Positions 1 to 5,645 of a DNA stretch of 5,645 bases are shown in pieces (positions within the stretch are counted from its first letter, which is position 1; each line of letters begins with the position of its first letter). The DNA comes from Candidatus Omnitrophota bacterium (GTDB lineage: Bacteria; Omnitrophota; Gorgyraeia; Gygaellales; Profunditerraquicolaceae). The notes under the pieces were generated by a model. It was not told where the DNA came from, searched no databases, and was given only the letters and a program-made list of their open reading frames with translations. Both the position numbers and the translations under genes were made by a program. The stretch lies in NCBI GenBank assembly GCA_016931435.1, contig JAFGET010000017.1, forward strand, positions 1 to 5,645, in the 5' to 3' direction.

Positions 1-1260
1 AATCTGCATCTGGCAATCAAGGAGAGATTCGACAACTTTTCGCCATCGCTCCCAGTCCAAAACAGGCTTAAAGGTTTTACCATTACCCTCGAGGATCTGC
101 CGCATACCCTGTCCGGCAAGCTGGAAAGATCAGCGGTCAAAGAAATATATGAGCCCAGAGTGCGGGCAGGGATAGAAGGCGCCCTTCCGGTATCGGGAGA
201 GCTGACGGCCGCGGACCATTTGGTGGTAGGATCCGGGATTGGTAAAAAAGTTCTTGAATGCCTGAGGGAGCAAAGCGGTGTCAAGAGACCGATAATACTT
301 GAAGATTCTTTGGAGCTGGACCTTGGCATAGATTCATTAGGCAGAATAGAGCTGGCTTCGTGCATTGAGTTAGCTTTTAAAGCCGATATAAAAGACGAGG
401 CAATCGCGCAAGCCTTTAGCGTAAGAGATCTTATTCTTGGGATAACAGATGCGTTGAAAAAGGCCAAAGGCATCCGCCCGGAGGAGGATCAAGAAGCGCC
501 TTTAACACCGGATTACTGGAAAAAACATTTACGAGTCCTGCCGAAAGAAGAACATCTGGGGGCGCTCGAATTCAGTACCGGTTTTTTCGCCTGGTTGCTT
601 AGATTTAGTATAACAGCCATAGATTGTTTGATTTTTAAATTATTTTTCAGCATTAAAGAAGAAGGAGCGGAGAACGTGCCCAAAGAAGGAGCTTATATTC
701 TATACCCCAACCATACGAGCGATCTTGATGGCCCGGCAATTACCGCTTGCCTGCCGCGCAGGCCGGTATTTCAGCTTTTTTATTTTGTTTTTATACCGTA
801 TTTTTTCAGGCCGTTTGTAAAATCTTCTTTTTTAAGGGATATTGTAAAGATGATAAGATTGATCCCGTTTGATTATTCAACGCATTTTCTGGAGTCATTA
901 CGCAGCGCTTATTTAGTATTACAACGCGGTAAAGGCCTGTGCTTTTTCCCGGAAGGGCTACGCAGCGCTACCGGCGAAGTTGGAAAATTTAAAAAAGGAT
1001 TCGGTATCTTATCCAAGGAGACAGGGGCGTTGCTTGTGCCTGTGGCTATAGAAGGAGCCTATGAGGCATGGCCCAGTACGGCAAAGTATCCCAAACGCCG
1101 CCCGATCAGAGTCAGATTCGGTAAGCCGCTTCTCCCCGAAGATTTGGAAAAAGAAGGGTTGGCTATGGGCGCGCAAAATAGCTACGACGCCATATGTGTG
1201 GCAGCTCGACGGGTGCTAATAGAACTTAAAGCCTGCCTGCCGGCAGGCAGGGATAAATGA
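1..1260 (+). CDS. Acyl ligase (C-terminal end) - acyl carrier protein - PlsC-type acyltransferase fusion, 5' partial
   Basis: The reading frame is open from base 1, so the gene starts outside the window; 419 residues are visible. Visible residues 1-50 match the C-terminal end of an AMP-forming acyl-CoA/acyl-ACP synthetase (ANL family). They include LPHTLSGKLER with the family's catalytic lysine (K40). Residues about 77-153 form an acyl carrier domain with GIDSLGRIEL, whose Ser112 is the expected phosphopantetheine site. Residues about 190-400 are a PlsC/LPLAT acyltransferase: a hydrophobic segment (194-218), NHTSDLD with the HX4D catalytic pair (H238, D243), and FFPEG (315-319). The inferred role is to activate a fatty acid, hold it on the internal ACP and transfer it to a lysophospholipid or similar acceptor at the membrane. 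E. coli Aas joins the same two enzyme types in the opposite order and without an ACP. The stop overlaps the next start (ATGA). The acceptor lipid cannot be read from the sequence. Confidence 0.9.
   Translation, partial: NLHLAIKERFDNFSPSLPVQNRLKGFTITLEDLPHTLSGKLERSAVKEIYEPRVRAGIEGALPVSGELTAADHLVVGSGIGKKVLECLREQSGVKRPIILEDSLELDLGIDSLGRIELASCIELAFKADIKDEAIAQAFSVRDLILGITDALKKAKGIRPEEDQEAPLTPDYWKKHLRVLPKEEHLGALEFSTGFFAWLLRFSITAIDCLIFKLFFSIKEEGAENVPKEGAYILYPNHTSDLDGPAITACLPRRPVFQLFYFVFIPYFFRPFVKSSFLRDIVKMIRLIPFDYSTHFLESLRSAYLVLQRGKGLCFFPEGLRSATGEVGKFKKGFGILSKETGALLVPVAIEGAYEAWPSTAKYPKRRPIRVRFGKPLLPEDLEKEGLAMGAQNSYDAICVAARRVLIELKACLPAGRDK
1232..1251. repeat. Perfect 20-bp GC-rich palindrome inside the 3' end of the acyltransferase gene
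   Basis: CCTGCCTGCC is followed directly by GGCAGGCAGG, a perfect self-complementary 20-mer. It is read in frame as part of ACLPAGRDK, the last residues of the fusion protein, beyond the conserved acyltransferase fold. As RNA it could form an 8-bp stem with a CCGG loop. No T-run follows, so it is not a terminator. Its right arm contains the only purine-rich tract (around 1246-1253) ahead of the next start at 1257. I recall similar in-frame 'CLPAGR' palindromes scattered through genomes of uncultured candidate phyla. One copy in this window cannot prove that it is a dispersed repeat. Confidence 0.75.
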
Positions 1261-2609
1261 TGAATATTCTCATGATGACAAATACCTATTTTCCTATGGT
1301 AGGAGGATTAGAACAATCGGTCCATTCCTTTAGTGAAGAATTTAAAAGTTTGGGGCACGAGGTTTTAATTGTTACTCCGGCCTTTGAGGGCGCGCCAAAA
1401 GAGGAACCGGGCGTTATCCGAATTCCGGCTTTCCAAAAATTTGGCGGGACTGTTTTTTCCGTTAATTTTCCGATTTCTGGGCTCTTGAAGCGATACATGA
1501 AAGAATTCGTGCCGGATATAGTGCATGCTCATGGCCCGTTTTTCATGGGAGATTTTGCGTTACGCCTTAGTCGGCAGCACGCTATACCGCTTGTATTTAC
1601 TTATCACTGTATGTTTGAGCAGTACGTGCATGATTGGCCGGTTCAAAATGATGGAGTGAAAAGATTTATGGTCAAACTTGCTGCCGGATATTCCAATTTG
1701 ACGGACCAGGTAATCGTACCCAGCGAAAGCGTGCGGGATATCCTGCTTAAAAGAGGTGTTAAGACCCCTATGGAGGTTATTCCTACAGGAGTAGATGCGA
1801 AACGTTTTTCGAAAGGTGACGGAATTGCTTTTAGAAAGCTTAACAACATTCCTATCGATGCCTTAGTGGTTGGTCATGCCGGGCGTCTGGCCCCAGAGAA
1901 GAATTTGGAGTTCCTGACAATCTGTATGGTCGAATTATTAAAAAAAGATCCAAGGGTGCATGCTCTGATTGTGGGCCTTGGTCCATCGGAAAATTTGATA
2001 AAGGACGCCTTTAGAGCAGCCGGCCTTGAACAAAGATTGCATTTAACCGGGGTTTTACGTTATCAGGATTTAGTTGATGCTTATTTTGCTATGGATGTTT
2101 TCGCATTTGCTTCATTAAGCGAAACGCAAGGTATTGTTCTCATTGAAGCCATGGCAGCAGGGGTTCCGGTAGTAGCGCTGGATGCTCCGGGAGCGCGGGA
2201 GGTTGTAAAAGATTATCATAACGGCCGTTTACTCAACGAGATGGATCAGCAAAGTTTCGTCGATGCTCTTGCTTGGGCTTTATCCCGGACTCCTGAAGAG
2301 TTGCAAACCATAAAGCAGATCGTAAGAATGTCGGTACAGAAATACTCAATTAAGCCTGCTGCCACACATATGTTAGAGATTTATGATAAAATTAGATCAA
2401 GAAAATCTATTTCCTTGGGCAAGAAAAATAGTTCGCGGTATCTCATTCAGTGGCGCATGAAAGCGGAGTGGGATATTTGCAGCAATTATATTAAATCCGT
2501 AGTTACATCACTGTTCGAAGGGGGCTTTCAGAAAACAGAACCCATAAAAATTAAAGATACAACGCTAAAAAGTGGAGTTTCTCAATCTTCAAAGGAGGGG
2601 AAGCCATGA
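1257..2609 (+). CDS. GT4-family glycosyltransferase, possibly acting on a membrane lipid
   Basis: This is a 450-residue GT-B fold enzyme that would transfer a sugar from a nucleotide-sugar donor. The N-terminal acceptor domain has the glycine loop FPMVGGLEQS (12-21), the VHAHGP segment (89-94) and TYHCMFEQYVHDW (115-127). The last segment resembles the HTxYExYxHY region of diacylglycerol glucosyltransferases, which suggests a lipid acceptor. The donor domain has VIPTGVD (174-180), GRLAPEKN with phosphate-contacting R210 and K215, and the EX7E motif (E289, E297). Residues about 385-450 form a basic, Ser/Lys-rich tail beyond the usual fold, which could help membrane attachment. ATG at 1257 overlaps the upstream stop by four bases; a second in-frame ATG at 1260 is equally possible. 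The poor ribosome site and the overlap suggest translational coupling to the acyltransferase. Family assignment is firm; donor and acceptor are not. Confidence 0.9.
   Translation: MMNILMMTNTYFPMVGGLEQSVHSFSEEFKSLGHEVLIVTPAFEGAPKEEPGVIRIPAFQKFGGTVFSVNFPISGLLKRYMKEFVPDIVHAHGPFFMGDFALRLSRQHAIPLVFTYHCMFEQYVHDWPVQNDGVKRFMVKLAAGYSNLTDQVIVPSESVRDILLKRGVKTPMEVIPTGVDAKRFSKGDGIAFRKLNNIPIDALVVGHAGRLAPEKNLEFLTICMVELLKKDPRVHALIVGLGPSENLIKDAFRAAGLEQRLHLTGVLRYQDLVDAYFAMDVFAFASLSETQGIVLIEAMAAGVPVVALDAPGAREVVKDYHNGRLLNEMDQQSFVDALAWALSRTPEELQTIKQIVRMSVQKYSIKPAATHMLEIYDKIRSRKSISLGKKNSSRYLIQWRMKAEWDICSNYIKSVVTSLFEGGFQKTEPIKIKDTTLKSGVSQSSKEGKP
2591..2600 (+). promoter_or_regulatory. Strong ribosome binding site for the histidine kinase
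   Basis: AAAGGAGGGG lies five bases before the ATG at 2606, within the last codons of the glycosyltransferase gene. It fixes the kinase start and suggests efficient independent initiation, even though the two genes overlap by four bases. Confidence 0.85.
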
Positions 2610-3874
2610 AAGAAAGAAATAAAAATAAAGAATCACTTAAGTGCCAGGCAGAAACTCGCACCGCCGCAGAAAAAATAATCATTAAGCAGCTTCACCATGA
2701 AATTGAATACCGCAAGAAAACAGAGCAAGTAACTCAGGATGCCCGCAACTATGCTGAGAATATTATCGATACCGTGCGTGAACCCTTACTTGTTTTAGAT
2801 GCAAATTTAATGGTAATTTCAGCCAGCCGTTCCTTCTATCAAGTTTTTAAAGTAAAACCCGAGGATACCGAGAAGAAATATATCTATGATCTAGGTAATC
2901 GTCAATGGGACATCCCGAAACTACGAGAGTTGCTGGAGAAAATCCTACCCAAGGTTACAAGTTTTGATAATTTTGAGGTCGAACATGATTTTCTTGATAT
3001 CGGCAAGCGAATAATGCTTTTGAACGCGCGTAAAATTTTTCGAGAAACTAACCATACGCATTCTATCCTTCTGGCTATTGAGGATATTACCGAGCGCAGG
3101 GAGATCGAAAAAGGCTTAGAAAAAGCCCATAAAGAATTACAGGAATTGGCCAGTGAGTTAAAACGTGCTACTCGGGCAAAATCTGAGTTTCTGGCCAACA
3201 TGTCGCATGAGCTTAGGACTCCGCTTAACTCCATTAACGGTTTTTCCGAGGTATTATACGACGAGACTTTCGGGCCGCTTAATGAGAAGCAGAAAAAATA
3301 CGTTAATAATATTTTAACCAGTGGTAAACATCTTCTCTTGCTAATAAATCAGATACTGGATATGGCAAAAGTTGAAGCTGGGAAAATGAATCTGGTGTTA
3401 TCCAATTTACCTGTAAAGAGCCTATTGAATGAGATCTCGCTGTTGGTAGCGGATATGGCCAGTAAAAGGAAAATTGAAATGTTGATTGAAATAGCCGAAG
3501 ATCTTCCGGATATTGAGGCAGATGAGCTTAAGATAAGAGAGGTAATTTACAACCTGCTTTCAAACGCGGTCAAGTTTACCCCTGAGAGTGGTAAAATCGG
3601 CATGCGGGCCAAAAGAGCTGATTCTGGGATAGAAGTAGAGGTCTGGGATACGGGGGCTGGTATCGCACCTGAAAATATGGGGAAAATATTTGAAGGTTTT
3701 TTCCGGGTCGATACTCCATATTCCCGGGTAACTGAGGGGACAGGGCTGGGTTTACCGCTCTCTAAAAAGCTGGTTGAGTTGCATGGCGGGAAATTTTCTG
3801 TAGAATCAGGAGGGCTGAATAAAGGGACAGGAGTCAAGTTTACTCTGCCTATTGTTTCTAAGAAGGAGGTTTGA
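2606..3874 (+). CDS. Soluble PAS-domain sensor histidine kinase
   Basis: This 422-residue protein has no signal peptide or membrane segment, so it probably senses a cytoplasmic cue. Residues 1-50 are charged and likely helical or coiled coil. A PAS domain spans about 50-165, ending in the typical AIEDITERREIE, and a second coiled linker covers 166-192. The HisKA dimerisation domain (about 192-260) has the H-box SHELRTPL with phospho-acceptor H201, the adjacent E202 and T205. The HATPase domain (about 300-417) has all expected boxes: N box NLLSNAVKF (316-324), G1 DTGAG (348-352), F box IFEGFF (361-366) and G2 GTGLGL (378-383). It should therefore autophosphorylate. It overlaps the glycosyltransferase stop by four bases and is followed one base later by a single-domain response regulator, its likely partner. 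No ligand-binding residue in the PAS domain can be assigned. Confidence 0.95.
   Translation: MKERNKNKESLKCQAETRTAAEKIIIKQLHHEIEYRKKTEQVTQDARNYAENIIDTVREPLLVLDANLMVISASRSFYQVFKVKPEDTEKKYIYDLGNRQWDIPKLRELLEKILPKVTSFDNFEVEHDFLDIGKRIMLLNARKIFRETNHTHSILLAIEDITERREIEKGLEKAHKELQELASELKRATRAKSEFLANMSHELRTPLNSINGFSEVLYDETFGPLNEKQKKYVNNILTSGKHLLLLINQILDMAKVEAGKMNLVLSNLPVKSLLNEISLLVADMASKRKIEMLIEIAEDLPDIEADELKIREVIYNLLSNAVKFTPESGKIGMRAKRADSGIEVEVWDTGAGIAPENMGKIFEGFFRVDTPYSRVTEGTGLGLPLSKKLVELHGGKFSVESGGLNKGTGVKFTLPIVSKKEV
3861..3870 (+). promoter_or_regulatory. Near-perfect Shine-Dalgarno that decides the response-regulator start
   Basis: AGAAGGAGGT is an almost full complement to the 16S rRNA 3' end and sits five bases before ATG 3876. 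It supports that ATG over an in-frame TTG at 3852, which would lie upstream of this site and add eight residues before the normal start of the receiver fold. Confidence 0.9.
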
Positions 3875-3875
3875 G

Positions 3876-4241
3876 ATGAAGAAAAGAGCCTTAATTGTCG
3901 ATGATAATGACAACAATCTGTTGCTGGAGAAAGACCTTTTGGAGGTCGCTGGCTTCGAAGTATCTCTAGCTAAAAATGCTACCGATGGAATTACCAGTGC
4001 CAAGAAAGAAAAACCGGATATCATAATTATGGATATGCGTCTTCCTGATATGCGCGGTTCCGAAGCTGCCAAAATATTGCGTCAAGACAAAGAGACAAAC
4101 GATATCCCAATAGTTTTTGTGACTGCTTCTGTAATGGCGGAAGGCAGGGAAGAGATTAACGCTATAACTAACACCAGATTCATAGGCAAGCCGATAGATA
4201 CTCGTACCTTCGCTAAAGAAGTCAGTCAGTTTATTAATTGA
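3876..4241 (+). CDS. Single-domain response regulator (receiver only, DivK/CheY-like)
   Basis: The 121-residue protein is a complete receiver domain and nothing else. The acidic pair is D9-D10 (LIVDDND), the phospho-acceptor is D53 (IIIMDMRLPD), the switch residue is T83 (VFVTAS) and the conserved lysine is K105 (FIGKP). All phosphorylation residues are present. With no DNA-binding or enzyme domain, it must act by binding a protein or by passing phosphate on, as CheY, DivK and Spo0F do. The kinase gene ends one base before this ATG, so the two are almost certainly a cognate pair on one transcript. A 42-base gap (4242-4283) separates it from the next gene and shows no promoter or terminator that I can recognise. 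Start choice rests on the strong ribosome site and on where the receiver fold begins. Confidence 0.93.
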   Translation: MKKRALIVDDNDNNLLLEKDLLEVAGFEVSLAKNATDGITSAKKEKPDIIIMDMRLPDMRGSEAAKILRQDKETNDIPIVFVTASVMAEGREEINAITNTRFIGKPIDTRTFAKEVSQFIN

Positions 4242-4283
4242 GTTTCTAATATGTTGGTAAGTCAAATTCAAAAGAGGTAGCGG

Positions 4284-5252
4284 ATGAAAGACAAATCAGT
4301 AATTTTAGTTGTTGATGACCAGTTTCAAAATATTGAGCTTCTCGAAGCGTATCTTGTTCCGCAGGGTTATGAAATTGTCAGGGCGGCAAGCGGTGAAGAA
4401 GCGTTGGAAAAACTTGTCCATAATCAAATCGATCTGATTCTACTGGATGTAATGATGCCCAAGATGTCCGGCATAGAAGTGCTCAAGAATGTACGTGCCG
4501 ATGACAAGACTAAGGCTATTCCGGTAGTAATGGTAACCGTACTTAAGGAGACCGAAGACAAGGTAAAAGCCCTTGAGGCAGGATGCGATGATTTTATCTC
4601 CAAGCCCGTTGATAGGGTTGAACTCTTAGCAAGAGTCAAGTCTATACTTAAGATAAGTTATTACCGCCGACAATTAGAAGAAAAGGAGAAATTTAAGACA
4701 GTAGTTGATAAAGTAAGTGATGGTATCGCTATCTGCAACCCGGATTATCTAATCAAAGATTGCAATGAGGCGATTTTAAAATACTTAAATATTGTTGATC
4801 CGGTAAATATTAATTTGGTCGAAACGCTATTCAAGAATTATTCTGTTTCTATAGATAAAGAAGCTCTTATGGATTTAACGATTGCGCATAAAACATTTGA
4901 TATTGTACGCCAAAATTCAGAAATGGCAGAGGCATTATATTTAGAGGTAAATTTGAATGTGGTAAAGAATTCAGCCGGAGAGCTATTAAGTATTGTTTTT
5001 ATTTTACGCGATGTTACCGCAGCGCGCGTGGAAGAATTTCTGAAACAAAACACTTTAAACCTTATTTCGCATCAACTGAGTGCGCCGCTGGGAGTAATAA
5101 ACGGGAAAATAGCATTGCTTCAGGATGGATTATATGGCCCTCTTAATGAAGAGCAAAAAAAAGCAATTGAAGCCGTCTCTAAGCAATCTTCTTTGCTTAT
5201 ATCAATAGTTGAGAAACTGCTTGGGTTTACCATTGTGCGTAGCCATTCCTAA
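4284..5252 (+). CDS. REC-PAS-DHp protein: histidine kinase-like, lacking the ATP-binding domain
   Basis: The 322-residue protein has three parts. A receiver (about 4-124) carries D11-D12, phospho-acceptor D55 (LILLDVMMP), T85 and K107 (FISKP). A PAS domain spans about 136-246, ending in FILRDVTAARVEE. A HisKA-type dimerisation/phosphotransfer domain (about 252-316) has the H-box SHQLSAPL around H263. The protein then ends at residue 322, where the HATPase domain would normally follow. Residues after H263 align without gaps over 60 positions with those after H201 of the upstream kinase, sharing about 20 identities including GPLNE and QKK. TAA is followed at once by in-frame TAG, and all three frames close soon after, so no catalytic domain lies downstream. 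It cannot autophosphorylate by the usual route. It may be a phosphorelay intermediate, a partner of the upstream kinase, or a stable truncation. The ribosome site AGAGGT lies five bases before the ATG. Confidence 0.88.
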   Translation: MKDKSVILVVDDQFQNIELLEAYLVPQGYEIVRAASGEEALEKLVHNQIDLILLDVMMPKMSGIEVLKNVRADDKTKAIPVVMVTVLKETEDKVKALEAGCDDFISKPVDRVELLARVKSILKISYYRRQLEEKEKFKTVVDKVSDGIAICNPDYLIKDCNEAILKYLNIVDPVNINLVETLFKNYSVSIDKEALMDLTIAHKTFDIVRQNSEMAEALYLEVNLNVVKNSAGELLSIVFILRDVTAARVEEFLKQNTLNLISHQLSAPLGVINGKIALLQDGLYGPLNEEQKKAIEAVSKQSSLLISIVEKLLGFTIVRSHS

Positions 5253-5280
5253 TAGCACATATATTTTTTAGATAGCCGGT

Positions 5281-5298
5281 ATTGTACCTCGGTACAAT
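5281..5298. promoter_or_regulatory. Operator-like perfect inverted repeat at the -35 box
   Basis: ATTGTACC, two bases (TC), then GGTACAAT form a perfect 8-2-8 inverted repeat. Its last base is the first base of the TTGACT -35 element. The two-base spacer makes it a poor RNA hairpin but a natural binding site for a dimeric protein. It lies at or upstream of the expected transcription start, so a bound protein could either repress or contact RNA polymerase. No regulator for it is visible in the window. Confidence 0.6.
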
Positions 5299-5326
5299 TG
5301 ACTATATTTTAGATTTCCCCTACAAT
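5298..5326 (+). promoter_or_regulatory. Sigma70-type promoter for the FixJ-like receiver gene
   Basis: The -35 element TTGACT (5298-5303) and the -10 element TACAAT (5321-5326) are separated by exactly 17 bases. Each differs from consensus at one position. Transcription would begin near 5333, giving a leader of about 40 bases before the ATG at 5375. The location in the only long intergenic gap of the window (5253-5374) supports it. Confidence 0.75.
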
Positions 5327-5374
5327 GCTACTGTAAGAGTATTAGAGGAATTACAATTTAGGGAGTGTGACGAA

Positions 5375-5645
5375 ATGCCATTGAACGATAAGCAAATTTA
5401 CATTGTGGATGACGATGCATCAGTATGCCGCGCGCTTAGTATCTTACTGGTTACGTACGGATTTGTTGTGGATACCTTTACTTCCGCAAAGGAATTCTTT
5501 CGCGCTGTACCGAATAGTTCCCCGGGTTGTTTGGTCCTGGATATTCATATGCCGGTATTAGACGGATGGGAAGCGCAGCGGCGTCTTGTAAAATCAGGGT
5601 CTAATCATCCGGTAATTATGATTTCAGCAAATAAAAATGAAGGGC
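5375..5645 (+). CDS. FixJ-family response regulator receiver, 3' partial
   Basis: The first 90 residues are visible before the window ends. They form a receiver domain of the FixJ/TodR subfamily: YIVDDDASVCRAL with the acidic cluster D12-D14, phospho-acceptor D56 in CLVLDIHMPVLDGWE, and the switch residue S84 in VIMISAN. The conserved lysine and everything after the receiver lie beyond the edge, so it is unknown whether a LuxR-type DNA-binding domain follows or the protein is receiver-only. The ATG is preceded by AGGGAG (5360-5365) at nine bases, an acceptable ribosome site. Unlike the five genes before it, it has a 122-base upstream gap with its own promoter and palindrome, so it is probably a separate transcription unit. 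Its divergence from the two upstream receivers argues against a recent tandem duplication. Confidence 0.9.
   Translation, partial: MPLNDKQIYIVDDDASVCRALSILLVTYGFVVDTFTSAKEFFRAVPNSSPGCLVLDIHMPVLDGWEAQRRLVKSGSNHPVIMISANKNEG

Noticed and set aside
160..162. GTG codon as the start of the ACP-acyltransferase gene
   Set aside because: There is no ribosome site before it, and the frame is open back to base 1 with a clear acyl ligase C-terminal motif (GKLER), so the gene continues from outside the window.
1232..1251. Palindrome as a transcription terminator between the acyltransferase and glycosyltransferase genes
   Set aside because: No T-run follows, and the two coding regions overlap immediately downstream.
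3852..3875. TTG start adding eight residues to the single-domain response regulator
   Set aside because: It lies upstream of the near-perfect Shine-Dalgarno at 3861-3870, overlaps the kinase gene by 23 bases and adds residues before the normal start of the receiver fold.
3966..4271. Antisense open frames opposite the kinase and regulator genes
   Set aside because: They are low-complexity shadows of well-supported genes, with no recognisable domain and no convincing ribosome site.
5234..5271. Possible terminator: TGTGC (5234-5238) pairing with GCACA (5255-5259), followed by a T-rich run
   Set aside because: The stem is only five base pairs with a 16-base loop that includes the stop codon. 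This is too weak to call, although transcription of the upstream operon probably ends in this gap.
5250..5374. Frameshift that would restore an ATPase domain to the REC-PAS-DHp protein
   Set aside because: All three forward frames close within about 25 bases of the stop, and none encodes N-box or G-box motifs. The region instead holds a promoter and the next gene.

Overview
The window is a dense, single-strand (+) stretch of bacterial DNA with six genes. Five lie head to tail, almost without gaps, and the sixth has its own promoter. There are no RNA genes, CRISPR arrays or insertion sequences that I can see. The moderate GC content, the ligase-ACP-acyltransferase fusion, the FixJ-like receiver at the end and a short GC-rich palindrome encoding 'CLPAGR' inside a gene resemble what I know of uncultured Omnitrophota (Omnitrophica) or related candidate phyla. 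This placement is inference, not something the window proves.

Positions 1-2609 form the lipid part. The first gene, cut by the window's left edge, ends an AMP-forming acyl ligase and continues through an acyl carrier protein domain into a PlsC-type glycerolipid acyltransferase. Its stop overlaps the start of a GT4 glycosyltransferase whose N-terminal half resembles diacylglycerol glycosyltransferases. Together they could activate a fatty acid, load it on a built-in carrier, esterify it to a lipid acceptor and glycosylate a membrane lipid.

Positions 2606-5252 form the signalling part: a soluble PAS-histidine kinase, a single-domain response regulator one base after it, and a REC-PAS-DHp protein that stops exactly where a histidine kinase's ATP-binding domain should begin. 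The kinase start overlaps the glycosyltransferase stop, so the lipid and signalling genes are probably on one transcript.

Positions 5253-5374 are an intergenic region with a near-consensus sigma70-type promoter (TTGACT, 17 bp, TACAAT). A perfect 8-2-8 inverted repeat touches its -35 box. The promoter drives a FixJ-family receiver gene cut by the right edge. No DNA-binding or enzymatic output domain is visible in any of the regulators. The most unusual items are the kinase-like protein lacking its catalytic domain, the joining of lipid and phosphorelay genes, the three-part lipid enzyme, and the operator-like palindrome.
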